From: Atkinsonella hypoxylon
Taxonomy: Eukaryota > Ascomycota > Sordariomycetes > Hypocreales > Clavicipitaceae
Direction: 5' to 3'
Length of the DNA stretch: 19,702 bases
Assembly (NCBI GenBank): GCA_000729835.1
Contig: JFHB01000340.1
Span: 1 to 19,702, forward strand
The notes beneath the pieces were generated by a model, which worked only from the letters and a program-made list of their open reading frames with translations, was not told where the DNA came from and searched no databases. Below are positions 11,201 through 19,702 of this stretch, piece after piece (within the stretch, counting starts at the first letter, position 1; each line of letters opens with the position of its first letter). Position numbers and translations under genes: made by a program.

Positions 11201-13258
11201 AATAACCAGCAGTTAGTAGATAATTATACTCCTAAGTATCCTTATCCTAGTTATCTAGATGTGCTGAATTATCCACTAGAACCTATAGAAAATTAAGCTC
11301 TTCTACTAAGCAACTCTATAGAAGCTGTAGAGGCCCCTAAAGCCCCTATATCTATAGAAGCCCCTTAGGCTAATATAGAACCTATAGAAGCTAAAGCTAA
11401 TGCTAATGCTATAGATTTAGATAGAAATATATTTTCCTTAATTAAGGATCTATGCTTTAAGGCTAGAACTAAAGCAGCTATTACTTCTAATAGTAAGGAT
11501 AAACTCCCTAATACGTAGAAGCAAGCCCTAAAAAGCTCTGCTAAGCAGCATTAAATAGAAGCTACCTATAGCGAATTTAAGCAGCTATTAGCTGCTAGAA
11601 CCTTTAAATTTATAGGGAAAGACTAAGTACCTAAGGGCCAAAGAGTTCTAAAGAATAAGCTTATTTATAGGCTTAAAAAGGATAAAGAAAATAATCCTAT
11701 TAAATATAAGGCCTGCCTTATTGCTAAGGGATTTATGCAAATAGAAGGTTAAGACTATCTAGAGACCTTTGCTGCAACTAGTATTCCTTCTAGCTAGTGT
11801 ATATTATTAGCTCTTGCAGCTTTTAATAACTAGGAAGTTAAGTAAATCGATTTTATAGGAGCGTTTTTAAATAGCAAGCTAAAAGAAGCTATTTATATAG
11901 AAATCCTAGATAGATTCGTTGAATTTGCAGAAGCAACGCTATCAGTAGCTAAGCTACTAAAAAGCTGTAATTACAAGCCCTCTAAAGAGCAAGTAATTAA
12001 GCTAGAAAAATCTCTCTATAGTCTAAAGTAAAGTCCTAGAGAATAGCAGCAAATTCTAACAGAATTACTTTAAAAGCATAGATTTAAACCTCTTATATTA
12101 GACCTAGCAGTCTTTTATAACCCAGCTACATCTACATATATTGCTACTTATGTAGATAACTGTCTTCTAATTGGTCTAAATCTAAGCTATATTAATAAGC
12201 TAAAGAAGCTATTATATAAAGCTTATCTAATAGAAGATAGAGGACCAGCAGAATTCTTTCTAGGTGTACAAATTACCTATAATAGGTCTAAAAGGTCTAT
12301 TAAAATCCACTAATCTTAATGTATCCTTAAAGCCCTAGAAAGATTCAAAATGCTAGATGCTAAGCTAGCTTCTATCCCTATACAGCTAGGGATTCTAAAG
12401 CAACTAGTTATAAAACCCCTCTTAAAATCCAATTATAAGCTTTATTAGAGCATAATAGGTACTATAATGTACCTTATGTTGCTAACTAGAGCTAATATTG
12501 CTTTTTCCGTTCAGTAGCTATCAACCTTCCTAGCTAAGCCCTATATAAAGCACCTAAACGCCTCTAAGCACCTCCTAAGGTACTTAAGTGGTACTAGAAG
12601 CTTTGCTATTATTTATAAGCGATCTAGTCCACACCCTTTAGCAGGGTCTTCCTCTTAAAAGTCTTCTAAAGCTTCTAATAGTTCTATTAGTTGTAAAGAA
12701 GTACTTAAGACCCTTCTTAGTTATTGCAATAGCGATTTTGCTGGTGATAAAGTCTCTTCTAAATCAACCTATACTTATCTATATAAGCTAGCTAGTGGAC
12801 CTATTAGCTGGAAATTAAAGAAAGCTAGTACTATTGCTCTTTCTACATTAAAAGCAGAATCTAATGCATTATCTAAAGCTATAAGGGAATTAGAGTAGCT
12901 CTACAGCCTTTTTAAGGAGATAAAGCTGCCTTTAACCTCTTCTATCTCTATTAGGTGTAATAATTAAGGCGCTATAGTTACTGCTTACAACCTAACGTTA
13001 TATAGTAGGACTAAGCATACCCTTTTGAAGTTTAACTACATTAGGGAAAAGATTTATAAAGGTATAGCTAAGGTTAGTTATATTAATACAAATTAGATGC
13101 TAGTAGATAGTCTAACTAAGCCTCTTACTATTTAAAAGCATTAATAATTTATTAAGTTACTAGAGCTTTCTAGCTAGCTTATAAAAGCAATAAAAACACT
13201 CGAAAAATCGAAAAGCAACGAAAAACAGTTAAAAATCGAAAACAATAAAAACAATTAA
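8267..13258 (+). pseudogene. copia copy 1 gag-pol polyprotein, truncated, about fifty in-frame stops
   Basis: A single frame runs from 8267 to TAA at 13256-13258 with no frameshift; in copia elements the whole polyprotein is one ORF. Gag (to about 9370) has a W/F-rich core and a Ser/Asn/Lys-rich tail. Protease (about 9434) reads N-I-G-S-T-C where the family has D-(S/T)-G. The integrase zinc-binding segment starts with HVRLGYIG at 10247, followed by a CLGC motif. The core has its second catalytic Asp replaced by Asn (YFNSS), while the final Glu is kept (NRLIER). RT has IDFIGAFLN, KLEKSLYSLK and YVDN at 12149-12160 instead of YVDD. RNase H has SDFAGD, ALSTLKAES and SRTKHTLLKF. Stops are TAA/TAG except one TGA at 9935. 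The longest open piece, 10832-11296 (154 codons), is only the integrase C-terminal part. Confidence 0.88.
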
Positions 13259-13427
13259 CAACAACTAGTTATATTTAACTATAACTACCCTAGAATTGCT
13301 GGAATTAGTTATATTATTTAGTTCTGTTATTAGTACTGTATTTTCGTTAGTTAATTCTAACTTAGATATCCTTTAAAGGAGCTAAGTTGCTTATAGAACT
13401 AGTTACTTCTTACATTTCTAGAGGGAG
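13259..13427 (+). other. copia copy 1 3' untranslated stretch with polypurine tract
   Basis: This short non-coding stretch lies between the polyprotein stop and the 3' LTR. The last seven bases, GAGGGAG at 13421-13427, are all purines and lie directly against the TG that opens the LTR. That is where the plus-strand primer (polypurine tract) of an LTR retrotransposon is expected, and it confirms the + orientation of copy 1. Confidence 0.7.
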
Positions 13428-14119
13428 TGTTAAAAATAAGCTACCCTATATAGCCTATTTTTATGCCTACTAGTTGCTCTATTATATAACCCTTATTAGG
13501 TCTTATTACGTTAATTTTTGGTAGAGATATCGCTGTTACTAGATGCAAAACATCTAGAATCAACTAAGGTAAAGTTGCCTAACCTATAGTTAACTTTAAC
13601 AGCGATTTTCTCTATAACTAGCAATAGTAGAAATTCAAGAAGTATACTATTTAAAAGCTAAGAATTAAGGCTATCTAATAGTATAATTGTTAAATAGAGT
13701 TGCTTATAAGAGTTGCTTATTATTAGTGGAATTTGTTAAATTATGTACATAAGCGTCTTATTTGTATAGCTATAAGTCGATTTTTTTGTTTTTATATAGT
13801 AAATCTTTTTACGGAAATTATAAAGTAGCTTATAAGCCCCTTTTAGTAACTATAGCCTACTAATATAGTTAGTAGGTCTATAAGGGACTGGAAAGATTCG
13901 AGATTCTACCCTTACCAAGTTCGTTACAGCGCTCTTAATATAAAGATACTACTATTACAGTTATCTATTGCCTCTACGTGATCTATACTATACACTACAG
14001 CTTGATTTAGACCGCTGCTGCTTCCACTACGTGATAATTGCTAGGAGCAATTACAGGTGCTAAATCTAAGAGACCACTACCCTCTTAGATATCTAGTCCT
14101 GTAATCCCTATTATTTTCA
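13428..14119 (+). repeat. copia 3' LTR of copy 1 (692 bp)
   Basis: It begins TGTTAAAAATAAGC after the polypurine tract and ends CCTATTATTTTCA, the usual TG...CA. It matches the reverse complement of 16563-17252 along its whole length, with substitutions mostly of the C/T and G/A type expected from RIP. A TATA-like run (TTTTTATATAGTAAATC) near 13788-13804 may be the promoter. The next five bases, ATAAG (14120-14124), may be one copy of the target-site duplication; the other copy would lie beyond the missing 5' LTR and cannot be checked. Confidence 0.88.
13530..13605 (+). promoter_or_regulatory. Three-way stem-loop in the LTR of copy 1
   Basis: An outer inverted pair TCGCTGTTA (13530-13538) / TAACAGCGA (13597-13605) encloses two further inverted pairs. 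These are CTAGATG (13539-13545) / CATCTAG (13551-13557), and TAAAGTT (13570-13576) / AACTTTA (13592-13598), the last overlapping the outer arm by two bases. Written as RNA this can fold as a three-way junction. The same layout is present in the other LTR at 17079-17151. Its role is unknown. Confidence 0.5.
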
Positions 14120-15589
14120 ATAAGTATCACTAGTAGTAGATTTGGTATCTGAATCGTTAGAATTACTACTACTAGAACTGCTAGAATCATTAGATTCTAT
14201 AGTATTCTGGTTGCTAGTAGCTAGGTTATAACAACCTATAGCAAAAGCAGCTTCTCCCTCTTTGTTCCTATTGTTCTTTTTGCTACTTTTACGGTCTTTC
14301 TACTTCTTCTTATTCTTAGAGGCTTTATCTTTAGAGGCATTAGAATCGTTAGAATTAGAATCGTTAGAATTCTTCTTCTAGTTTGGAGGATTCTTTCCTT
14401 AGTTAGCCTTATTACTATTAGAACTATTAGAATTAGAAGGTTTATAACTAAGAGCCTTAGATATAGAGGAGCTTTTATCTCTTTATTCTTCTAGTAAATT
14501 AGCTATAAGGAACTGTAAATTAAGCATATTTACAGATAGACCTTGGGCTCTAGCAGCTCTAATAGAATATCGCTGCCTTTTAGCCTAGCTAGGGAAGGTC
14601 TTCTTTAAAGCATTAATATAATGATTTACTTAGTCGATTGGATTGATAGCTACACTATAAAGCTGTAATCTAGCTAGTAAATTATTAAAATTAGCGTTAA
14701 AGGCCTCTAAAGATCCCTTATAGTTCGAAAACGATAGAGTGTAATAGCTAGAATATAGCGTACTACGCTGTATTTTAGCACTCTGCGAATATTGCCTAAC
14801 TAGAACGTTATAGGCATCTACAGGGGACTTATGCCAGCTAATAGCTGCTTAAGGTCCAGGTTTGCAACTATCCCTAATAATTATAAGGATTATAGCCTAT
14901 TCTAAATCTATAAGAGTACTAGCAGCACTAGGATTATCAATAAATTAAGGGAATCCTAGGGCCCTAAATTGAATAGTAAGAGCTTGCTTCCACTGATCAA
15001 AATTTTTAGGGCCTTTTAGCTTAGCAGCCTCTAGAATAGAGTGGACCTTCTTATTTAGCTCTTTAATAGTGCCTTTATTAAAAGTAGGCAGAAAAGCACT
15101 ATTAGAAGAACTAGCTACAGAAGGTTTAGGGGCCTTAAAGGAGACTTTAGAAGTCCCTTTAGTAGCAGGATCTTCCTTAGGAGACCCTAAATTCAGATTA
15201 CCTATAGATGTAATTATAGTATCTAATTTACTTAGTAAATTAGCTATATTACTTTCATTTTGGCTTTATTTAGCTTAGCTATACCTAATAAATCTATTTA
15301 GGGTATCTTACTGCCTATTTATTTGCTCTTATAAATCAGCTTGCGTAGAGTGAACTTGCAGCACTCTATCAGAAGCTTGCCTAGCTTTATTTAGAGCCTT
15401 CTTAGCTGTATTATCTTCTTCATTAGAGGAGGATTCTACTAGCTAAGGGGGGGATCTAGCTGGTCCAGGGAAGCTAGCAGCAGCAGAAGAACCTGTAGCT
15501 GTAGCTATAGCTGGATTAGCTGTAACTAGAGTACTAGAGCCACTACCCCTTTTAGGGCTTGTGCTCTTGCCTTTGCCTTTTAGTGCTAT
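14120..15589 (-). pseudogene. copia copy 2 gag, 3'-truncated, about 14 in-frame stops
   Basis: The frame starts at 15589 with ATA GCA, best read as a RIP-converted ATG GCA: an in-frame TGA lies four codons upstream and the protein pattern begins here. About 490 codons follow without frameshift; the roughly 14 stops are all TAA or TAG. The first 125 residues, missing from copy 1, are Ala/Ser/Pro-rich and then helical and Gln-rich (QASDRVLQVHSTQ). The core includes GPKNFDQWKQALTIQFRALG, a copia-type gag pattern, and LLARLQLYSVAINPID. The C-terminal part is rich in Asn, Ser and Lys with repeated Ser-Asn-Asp. Only one Cys is visible near the end (AFAIGCYN), so no CCHC zinc knuckle can be seen. 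It ends inside a Ser/Thr/Asp-rich linker at the insertion of copy 1. Confidence 0.82.
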
Positions 15590-16546
15590 TTTAAGGGTTC
15601 AAAGAAAAGTAGCTTATAACGCTCTTTATAGCTAGTTATTAGCCTAAATTACAGTGGAAATAGTAGTAAATAACAGTAATAACCTCTACTAGATATCAAT
15701 AGATTGCTCTATTATAGGCTTGGAAGTGCCCTATATCTTCAGAAATTATCCTGAGATTTTTCTCCAATTTCTTTCGTAACAGATATAACAGGCTCTAAAG
15801 GCTGCGTTGTAGCGCAATCTGTATACACATGTAAAATACATAGCAGACTAGATTAACAAGCGGTTGCGTAGAGCACTATACATAGGTCCCAGCTATTTTT
15901 GGCCAAAAAATTCTAGAGAATCTTCTCTAATTAGGTTTAAGGAACCTAGGTACAGCAAAATTACGGGTATTTAGCTAATTCCTACTTCAAAATCCCAACA
16001 GGTAGGAATACTATACAAAATAATTCTGCGACCGAAAATACAGGAATATCTGCAATAAGAGGTGTTAAGCATGCACTACAAATTGTAGTGTAGCTACTAA
16101 CAGGTGTAGGGTGCACGTTATACAGAATAACAGCACAACAATAAGCAATGCAGTGCAGCGCTAGGCTTATTTCTTAATGGAAATAATTAATAGGTAGTGC
16201 CTAATAAAAAATTCGCAGTGCAAATAAGATGTATATATATATATATAAAAGGATGTTGCGCAACAATAGAACTAGCTATTAGGAATAGCTTTAAAGGTGT
16301 ATGTGTGCATAGGGTGCACAGGACTAGTGCAGAATGTACAGAGTGGGCAGAATGAAAACACTAGTATAGTGGCTAGCGATATGTGTGCAGCAGGTATTAG
16401 AAGCTTTAAAAGCTACTAATGTTAAGAGCCTTCTTCTCTCCTAGTGCAGCTTTAGCTGCTAGCGTAGGTCTTAGTATAGCTTTCAGCGGACAGTACAGTA
16501 CACAGATAGTAGATATCAGCGGGCTAACAGCTTAAAGATAGGTCTT
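15590..16546 (-). other. copia copy 2 leader (between primer-binding site and gag)
   Basis: About 960 bp of non-coding DNA, long for a copia leader. It keeps many more CA and TG dinucleotides than the rest of the window. It contains a TA microsatellite (about 16231-16247), a 12-bp palindrome TGTTGCGCAACA at 16254-16265, and a hairpin CACTACAA-A-TTGTAGTG at 16074-16090. No reading frame of note is present on either strand. It may hold the packaging signal or a captured segment of unique DNA. Confidence 0.6.
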
Positions 16547-16562
16547 CTAGGCTTATAACCTA
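16547..16562 (-). promoter_or_regulatory. Primer-binding site, probably for an initiator tRNA-Met half-molecule
   Basis: Directly inside the 5' LTR the minus strand reads TAGGTTATAAGCCTAG. Allowing one RIP change (TG to TA) this becomes GGTTATGAGCC, complementary to the anticodon arm of eukaryotic initiator tRNA-Met. Drosophila copia and related elements are known to prime from such a cut tRNA half. The position at the LTR end supports the call; the tRNA identity is inferred. Confidence 0.5.
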
Positions 16563-17252
16563 TTAAAATTAATAGGGATTATAGAACTAAATATCTAAGA
16601 GGGTAGTGAAGCCTCTAGATTAGAACCTGTAATTGCCTAGCAATTTATTACGTAGTGGAAGCTGCAGCGGCCTAAATTAAGCTATAGTGTGTAGTACTAG
16701 TCATGTAGAATGCAGTAAATAGCTAGGAATAGTGGTATCTAGTATGTTAAGAGCGCTATAACGAACAGTAAGGGTAGAATCTTAAATCTCTCTAGTCCCT
16801 TATAGACCCTCTAACTATATTAGCGGGCTGTAGTTGCTAGAAGGGGCTTATAGGCTACTTTATAATTTCCGCAAAAAGATTTACTATATAAAAACAAAAA
16901 AATTAACTTACAGCTATATAAACAAGAAACCTATATACACAATTTAATAAATTCCACTAATAACAAATAACTCTTATAAGCAACCCTATCTAACAATTAT
17001 ACTATTAGAAAGCCCTAATTCTTAGCTTTTAATTAGTATACTTCTTGAATTTCTACTACTGCTAGTTGTAGAGAAAAACGCTGTTAAAGCTGACTATAGG
17101 TTAGGCAACTTTGCCTTAGTTAAATCTAGATGTTTGCATCTAGTAACAGCGATATCTCTACTAAAAATCAACATAACACAACTAAAAGAGGGTCATGTAA
17201 TAGAGCAACTAGTAGGCATAAAAATAGACTACAGGGTAGCTTATTTTTAACA
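16563..17252 (-). repeat. copia 5' LTR of copy 2 (690 bp, inverted relative to the first LTR)
   Basis: The reverse complement starts TGTTAAAAATAAGC at 17252 and ends at 16563 with CCTATTAATTTTAA, where the other LTR has ...TTTTCA; the terminal CA is lost. It aligns with 13428-14119 over its full length. The primer-binding site follows on the inner side, which makes it a 5' LTR in minus orientation. The stem-loop layout of the other LTR is also present (17079-17151). Confidence 0.87.
17079..17151 (-). promoter_or_regulatory. Three-way stem-loop in the LTR of copy 2
   Basis: The outer arms CGCTGTTA (17079-17086) and TAACAGCG (17144-17151) and the inner arms CTAGATG (17126-17132) / CATCTAG (17137-17143) are intact. 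The third stem (AAAGCTG / CAACTTT) has one changed base that can still pair as G-U in the minus-strand RNA. The loop of the CTAGATG hairpin differs from the other LTR while the arms are the same. Confidence 0.5.
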
Positions 17253-18842
17253 GAAGGTATTAAGGACTTTTGTAAAAAATAGAATTAGCAAAATTAATAA
17301 TAAAGACTAAGGATTCTACTATATAGATAAACCCTATAAGACAATAGACTTTTGTACTATTATAATAGAAAAGGCCTATTCTAACTGTATATACCTATAA
17401 AGGTAGTAGAATTTATCCTTAAAACAGTCTATAATAATTAGAGCTATTTTAGCGCCTATAGAATAGCAGCAGAATTGTAGGCAGTCTACTTTCCTTAGAT
17501 ATATAAGCAGATTTAAACCTATATTGCTTACTGCTGTACCTATAAAGAAAACGTAATTAACTGCAGTAAGCTACTAGAGGAATTAAGGTTATTAGAGTTA
17601 GTTCTAATGCCTTTCTATACAATTTTACTTAATTTTATTACTAATATACCTAAAGTTAGCTTAATAAACACTCTATAGTAAAAAGATAAATATAGCTTTT
17701 ATAACTTACTATATTTAGTAAATTACCTATTTAATAAATAAATAATTCTTATACTTAAGTATATAATATATACAGTAGAAATTTAGGTAGAACTACTCTT
17801 ATAGATACTATATTTATTAAACTAAGGCCTTTCTAAATAGATTATAAGTAACTAAGATCTAAAGTTTATTTCTAATATCTAGAGAAGTATATTTACCTAA
17901 ATTAAAAGTAAATTACTTATAGCTATAGCTTATTACCTATAGATAAATAGAACAGCTAAATAGAAGAATTAAATAGTTATTATTGCTGTTTAATACTATA
18001 TAGTTATAAATCTAAATACACTATAAACTACAATACTTTTAGCACTATAGTACTAGCTTAATAATATAGTAGTAGCTAATATAGAGATTTCCTTTAACAA
18101 ACTTATATATAGTTTCTAACTAGCTACTGTTATTAATTTAATCTAATTAGATAACGTTCTTAGCAATAGAATAGATATAAGCAATATAGCTATACTTTAG
18201 AAGCTATACTAGCAAGAGGTAGAGATAGCTATTAATATAGTAAATGCCTTAAGTAAAATTAGATATAACGCTTAATATAAGCCTATTAATATTAAAGTAA
18301 AGAATATAGTCTACCTATAATTACACTAAGGATATATACTTCTAGAAAAGCTAAAGAAGAAATAGTTTCCTTAATAAGTAAAGCTATATAAGGTTCTTAT
18401 AAAAGTAAACCTATTGTTATTTTACCTAGATTTCCTACTAGATTTATATATATACTTAATAGTATTAGTAGCTTACCTTTAGAAGCTAAGATAGAGTAAG
18501 AACTCTTTTAACTAGAAAGAGTAACTACTGCTGCTAATTACAATAGAAAAGTTTAGTATAAAGAACTATTAGGAAATTAAGCGAATTTATACCTATTAAA
18601 TCTAACGTTTCTGCAGTAGGTTAAGTAAGCTATATTTAGAATTCCTTATACAATAAAAAGGGTTCTCTACTAAAGATAACTAATAGATTACTAAAGATAA
18701 GCTTAAAGTTAATACTTCTAAAATTATAAATAAATATCTATAGAAACACTCTATAAATTAGAAAAAAGAATATTAGCGTTATTAGAAGAGTAATATAGCT
18801 TACTAAAAAGCTCTAAATTAGCTAGTAAAAGCCTACTACTAA
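17253..18842 (+). pseudogene. Chromovirus (Ty3/gypsy) pol 3' half: integrase plus chromodomain, RIP-degraded (gypsy 2)
   Basis: One frame (codons at multiples of 3) runs from the copia junction to about 18842. It opens just upstream of the integrase: DNRLLYYYNRKGLF, then the HHCC zinc finger with both His as Tyr (17430, 17445) and a Cys pair region at 17532-17543. The core follows: PFYTILLNFI with the first catalytic Asp as Asn (17631), second Asp as Asn (17850) in S-N-stop-D-L-K-F, and Glu as Lys (17958), exactly 35 residues after the second. HPQTD reads Y-L-stop-I-N, each change a CpA-to-TpA type. A C-terminal integrase module follows at about 18290-18480. A chromodomain (about 18600-18740) shows YLEFLI, then Q, a stop at the Trp position, KGFSTKDN and DKLKVNTSKIINKYL. 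Its RT half is not in the window. The end is approximate. Confidence 0.78.
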
Positions 18843-19702
18843 CTCTTTTCCTTATAAGTCTTAATTTCCTTTATTATATAATAGATTGTTTAAATCTCTT
18901 AGTATCTCTTTCTTTATTTACTTATTTATTATTATTAAAACAATTAAAATTAACCTATATTATAGAATTACAGAAGGTTAAGAAGAAAACACCTATAAAT
19001 CTATATACTATTGTTTTAACCTACTTTTCTCTATAAATTTACCTTTACTTTTATAAAGTTTTACACTTTCTACTATATAACCTTTTCTTTATACCTTTAT
19101 ATATTATAAAATCTTTATAAATTTATTAATACTATTATAGCTACTACTCTTTTTATCCCTTTAGGCTATTATTTAGCTACTTTTAATAGTTAAACACTAA
19201 AATACTACACTAAAAGCAATAAACTACCTATAGAGTAGATTCCTATAGCCTATAGAACTAACTAGCCTTTATAGAGCTACTTCTAAACCCTTCTTTCTCT
19301 TTACTAGAAAATCTACTACTATTATTCTTTTTTTTAGTAGTTTAGAATTATTAATTTTAGTAAACCTAAATACTTTATTCTAAGAAAGAAATAACAATAG
19401 TAACTACACTTAAGCTATAATACTACTATTATTTAAACCTAAAGAAGAATATATTACCTCTAATATATATATTAATTATAACAATAGTTTTAACGCTAAA
19501 AGTAAAGGTTTTAAGTTTAAGGAGTAGAAATATAACTATAAAGGTAATATAGTAGCTATAGAACTAAATAATATTAAAACTTATCTTATATTACTTAACT
19601 TCTGCTGCCTATATAGTACTTTTAGTAGGCCTAGAAGTGCTAAAAGCACTCTAAAAGTTAATAAGTTTATCTTTAGCACTATTTCTATAGAAATTAAAGA
19701 TA
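18843..19702. other. RIP-saturated AT-rich stretch, no gene recognised
   Basis: The remaining 860 bp are TA-rich with almost no CA or TG in most of their length. The first part may be the 3' untranslated region and LTR of the chromovirus. A + strand stretch near 19440-19702 reads with few stops (FNAKSKGFKFKE) but matches nothing I know. No LTR ends, tandem repeat or RNA gene was seen. Confidence 0.45.

Larger units (their letters stand above)
8267..14119 (+). mobile_element. Ty1/copia LTR retrotransposon, copy 1 (5'-truncated, RIP-mutated)
   Basis: The order gag, protease, integrase, RT, RNase H identifies a Ty1/copia element. The 3' end is complete: polyprotein end, short untranslated stretch, polypurine tract and a 692-bp LTR beginning TGTTAAAAATAAGC and ending TTATTTTCA. 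The 5' LTR, the leader and about the first 126 gag codons are missing; homology to copy 2 starts at 8267. Right of the LTR the sequence continues directly into the gag of copy 2 on the other strand, so copy 1 appears to have inserted into copy 2. RIP is clear but milder than in the gypsy relics. It is not autonomous. Confidence 0.88.
14120..17252 (-). mobile_element. Ty1/copia LTR retrotransposon, copy 2 (3'-truncated, opposite orientation)
   Basis: Read on the minus strand this copy has a 5' LTR (17252 to 16563), a primer-binding site, a leader of about 960 bp and the first 490 codons of gag. It ends at 14120, where the LTR of copy 1 begins. Its gag matches copy 1 over about 1.09 kb, so both belong to one family. 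All of protease, integrase, RT, RNase H and the 3' LTR is absent from the window. Its 5' LTR lies directly against the integrase frame of a chromovirus relic, so that relic was the insertion target; the bases next to the LTR are GAAGG (17253-17257). Confidence 0.85.

Noticed and set aside
10832..11296. A 154-codon open frame starting with GTG, as a possible independent gene
   Set aside because: It lies in the same frame as the copia polyprotein and corresponds to the integrase C-terminal part. It is simply the longest piece between RIP-made stops, with no start context of its own.
15069..15278. A 69-codon plus-strand open frame
   Set aside because: It is antisense to the gag of copia copy 2, whose minus-strand frame matches copy 1 gag codon by codon.
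13428..17252. A DNA transposon or foldback element with long terminal inverted repeats
   Set aside because: The ends are retroviral-type LTRs with polypurine tract and primer-binding site, and the interior is copia gag plus leader. Nested insertion explains the inverted repeats.

Overview
The window looks like a transposon graveyard from a filamentous ascomycete (Pezizomycotina). I see no intact gene. The sequence is AT-rich, and in its outer parts the dinucleotides CA and TG are almost gone while TA is in excess. Recognisable transposon reading frames are broken almost only by TAA and TAG, at places where the family expects Gln or Trp codons. This is the signature of repeat-induced point mutation (RIP, C-to-T in CpA on either strand). 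Species cannot be told from the sequence.

Layout. (1) About 1-4150, + strand: a heavily mutated Ty3/gypsy pol relic with RT, RNase H and integrase in one frame, cut by the left window edge. A possible C-terminal extension follows the integrase. (2) About 4150-5560: RIP-saturated DNA without a recognisable gene. (3) About 5760-8240: RIP-degraded DNA with a weak - strand reading frame that I do not recognise, beginning in a short stretch that escaped RIP (about 8120-8266). (4) 8267-14119, + strand: a Ty1/copia element lacking its 5' LTR, leader and about the first 126 gag codons. It keeps one continuous gag-PR-INT-RT-RNase H frame with about fifty in-frame stops, a polypurine tract and a 692-bp 3' LTR. 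(5) 14120-17252, - strand: a second copy of the same copia family with a 690-bp 5' LTR, a primer-binding site resembling that of copia-type elements primed by an initiator tRNA-Met half-molecule, a 960-bp leader and the first 490 codons of gag. It stops exactly where the LTR of copy 1 begins. (6) 17253-about 18842, + strand: the 3' half of the pol of a different Ty3/gypsy element: integrase zinc finger, DDE core and a chromodomain, hence a chromovirus. The copia LTR abuts its frame. (7) 18843-19702: RIP-saturated DNA with no call.

History inferred from the layout: copia copy 2 inserted into the chromovirus pol, copia copy 1 inserted in the opposite orientation into the gag of copy 2, and a later deletion or rearrangement removed the 5' part of copy 1, the 3' part of copy 2 and the chromovirus RT half. 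The copia copies are less mutated than the gypsy relics, as expected if they arrived later or went through fewer RIP cycles. The catalytic residues of the gypsy integrases, the gypsy 1 RT and RNase H, and the copia RT have mostly changed to Asn or Lys. Nothing here can be expected to encode an active element, and I found no convincing new biological system. The most unusual structures are the inverted copia pair, the little-mutated leader, and a three-way stem-loop conserved in both LTRs.
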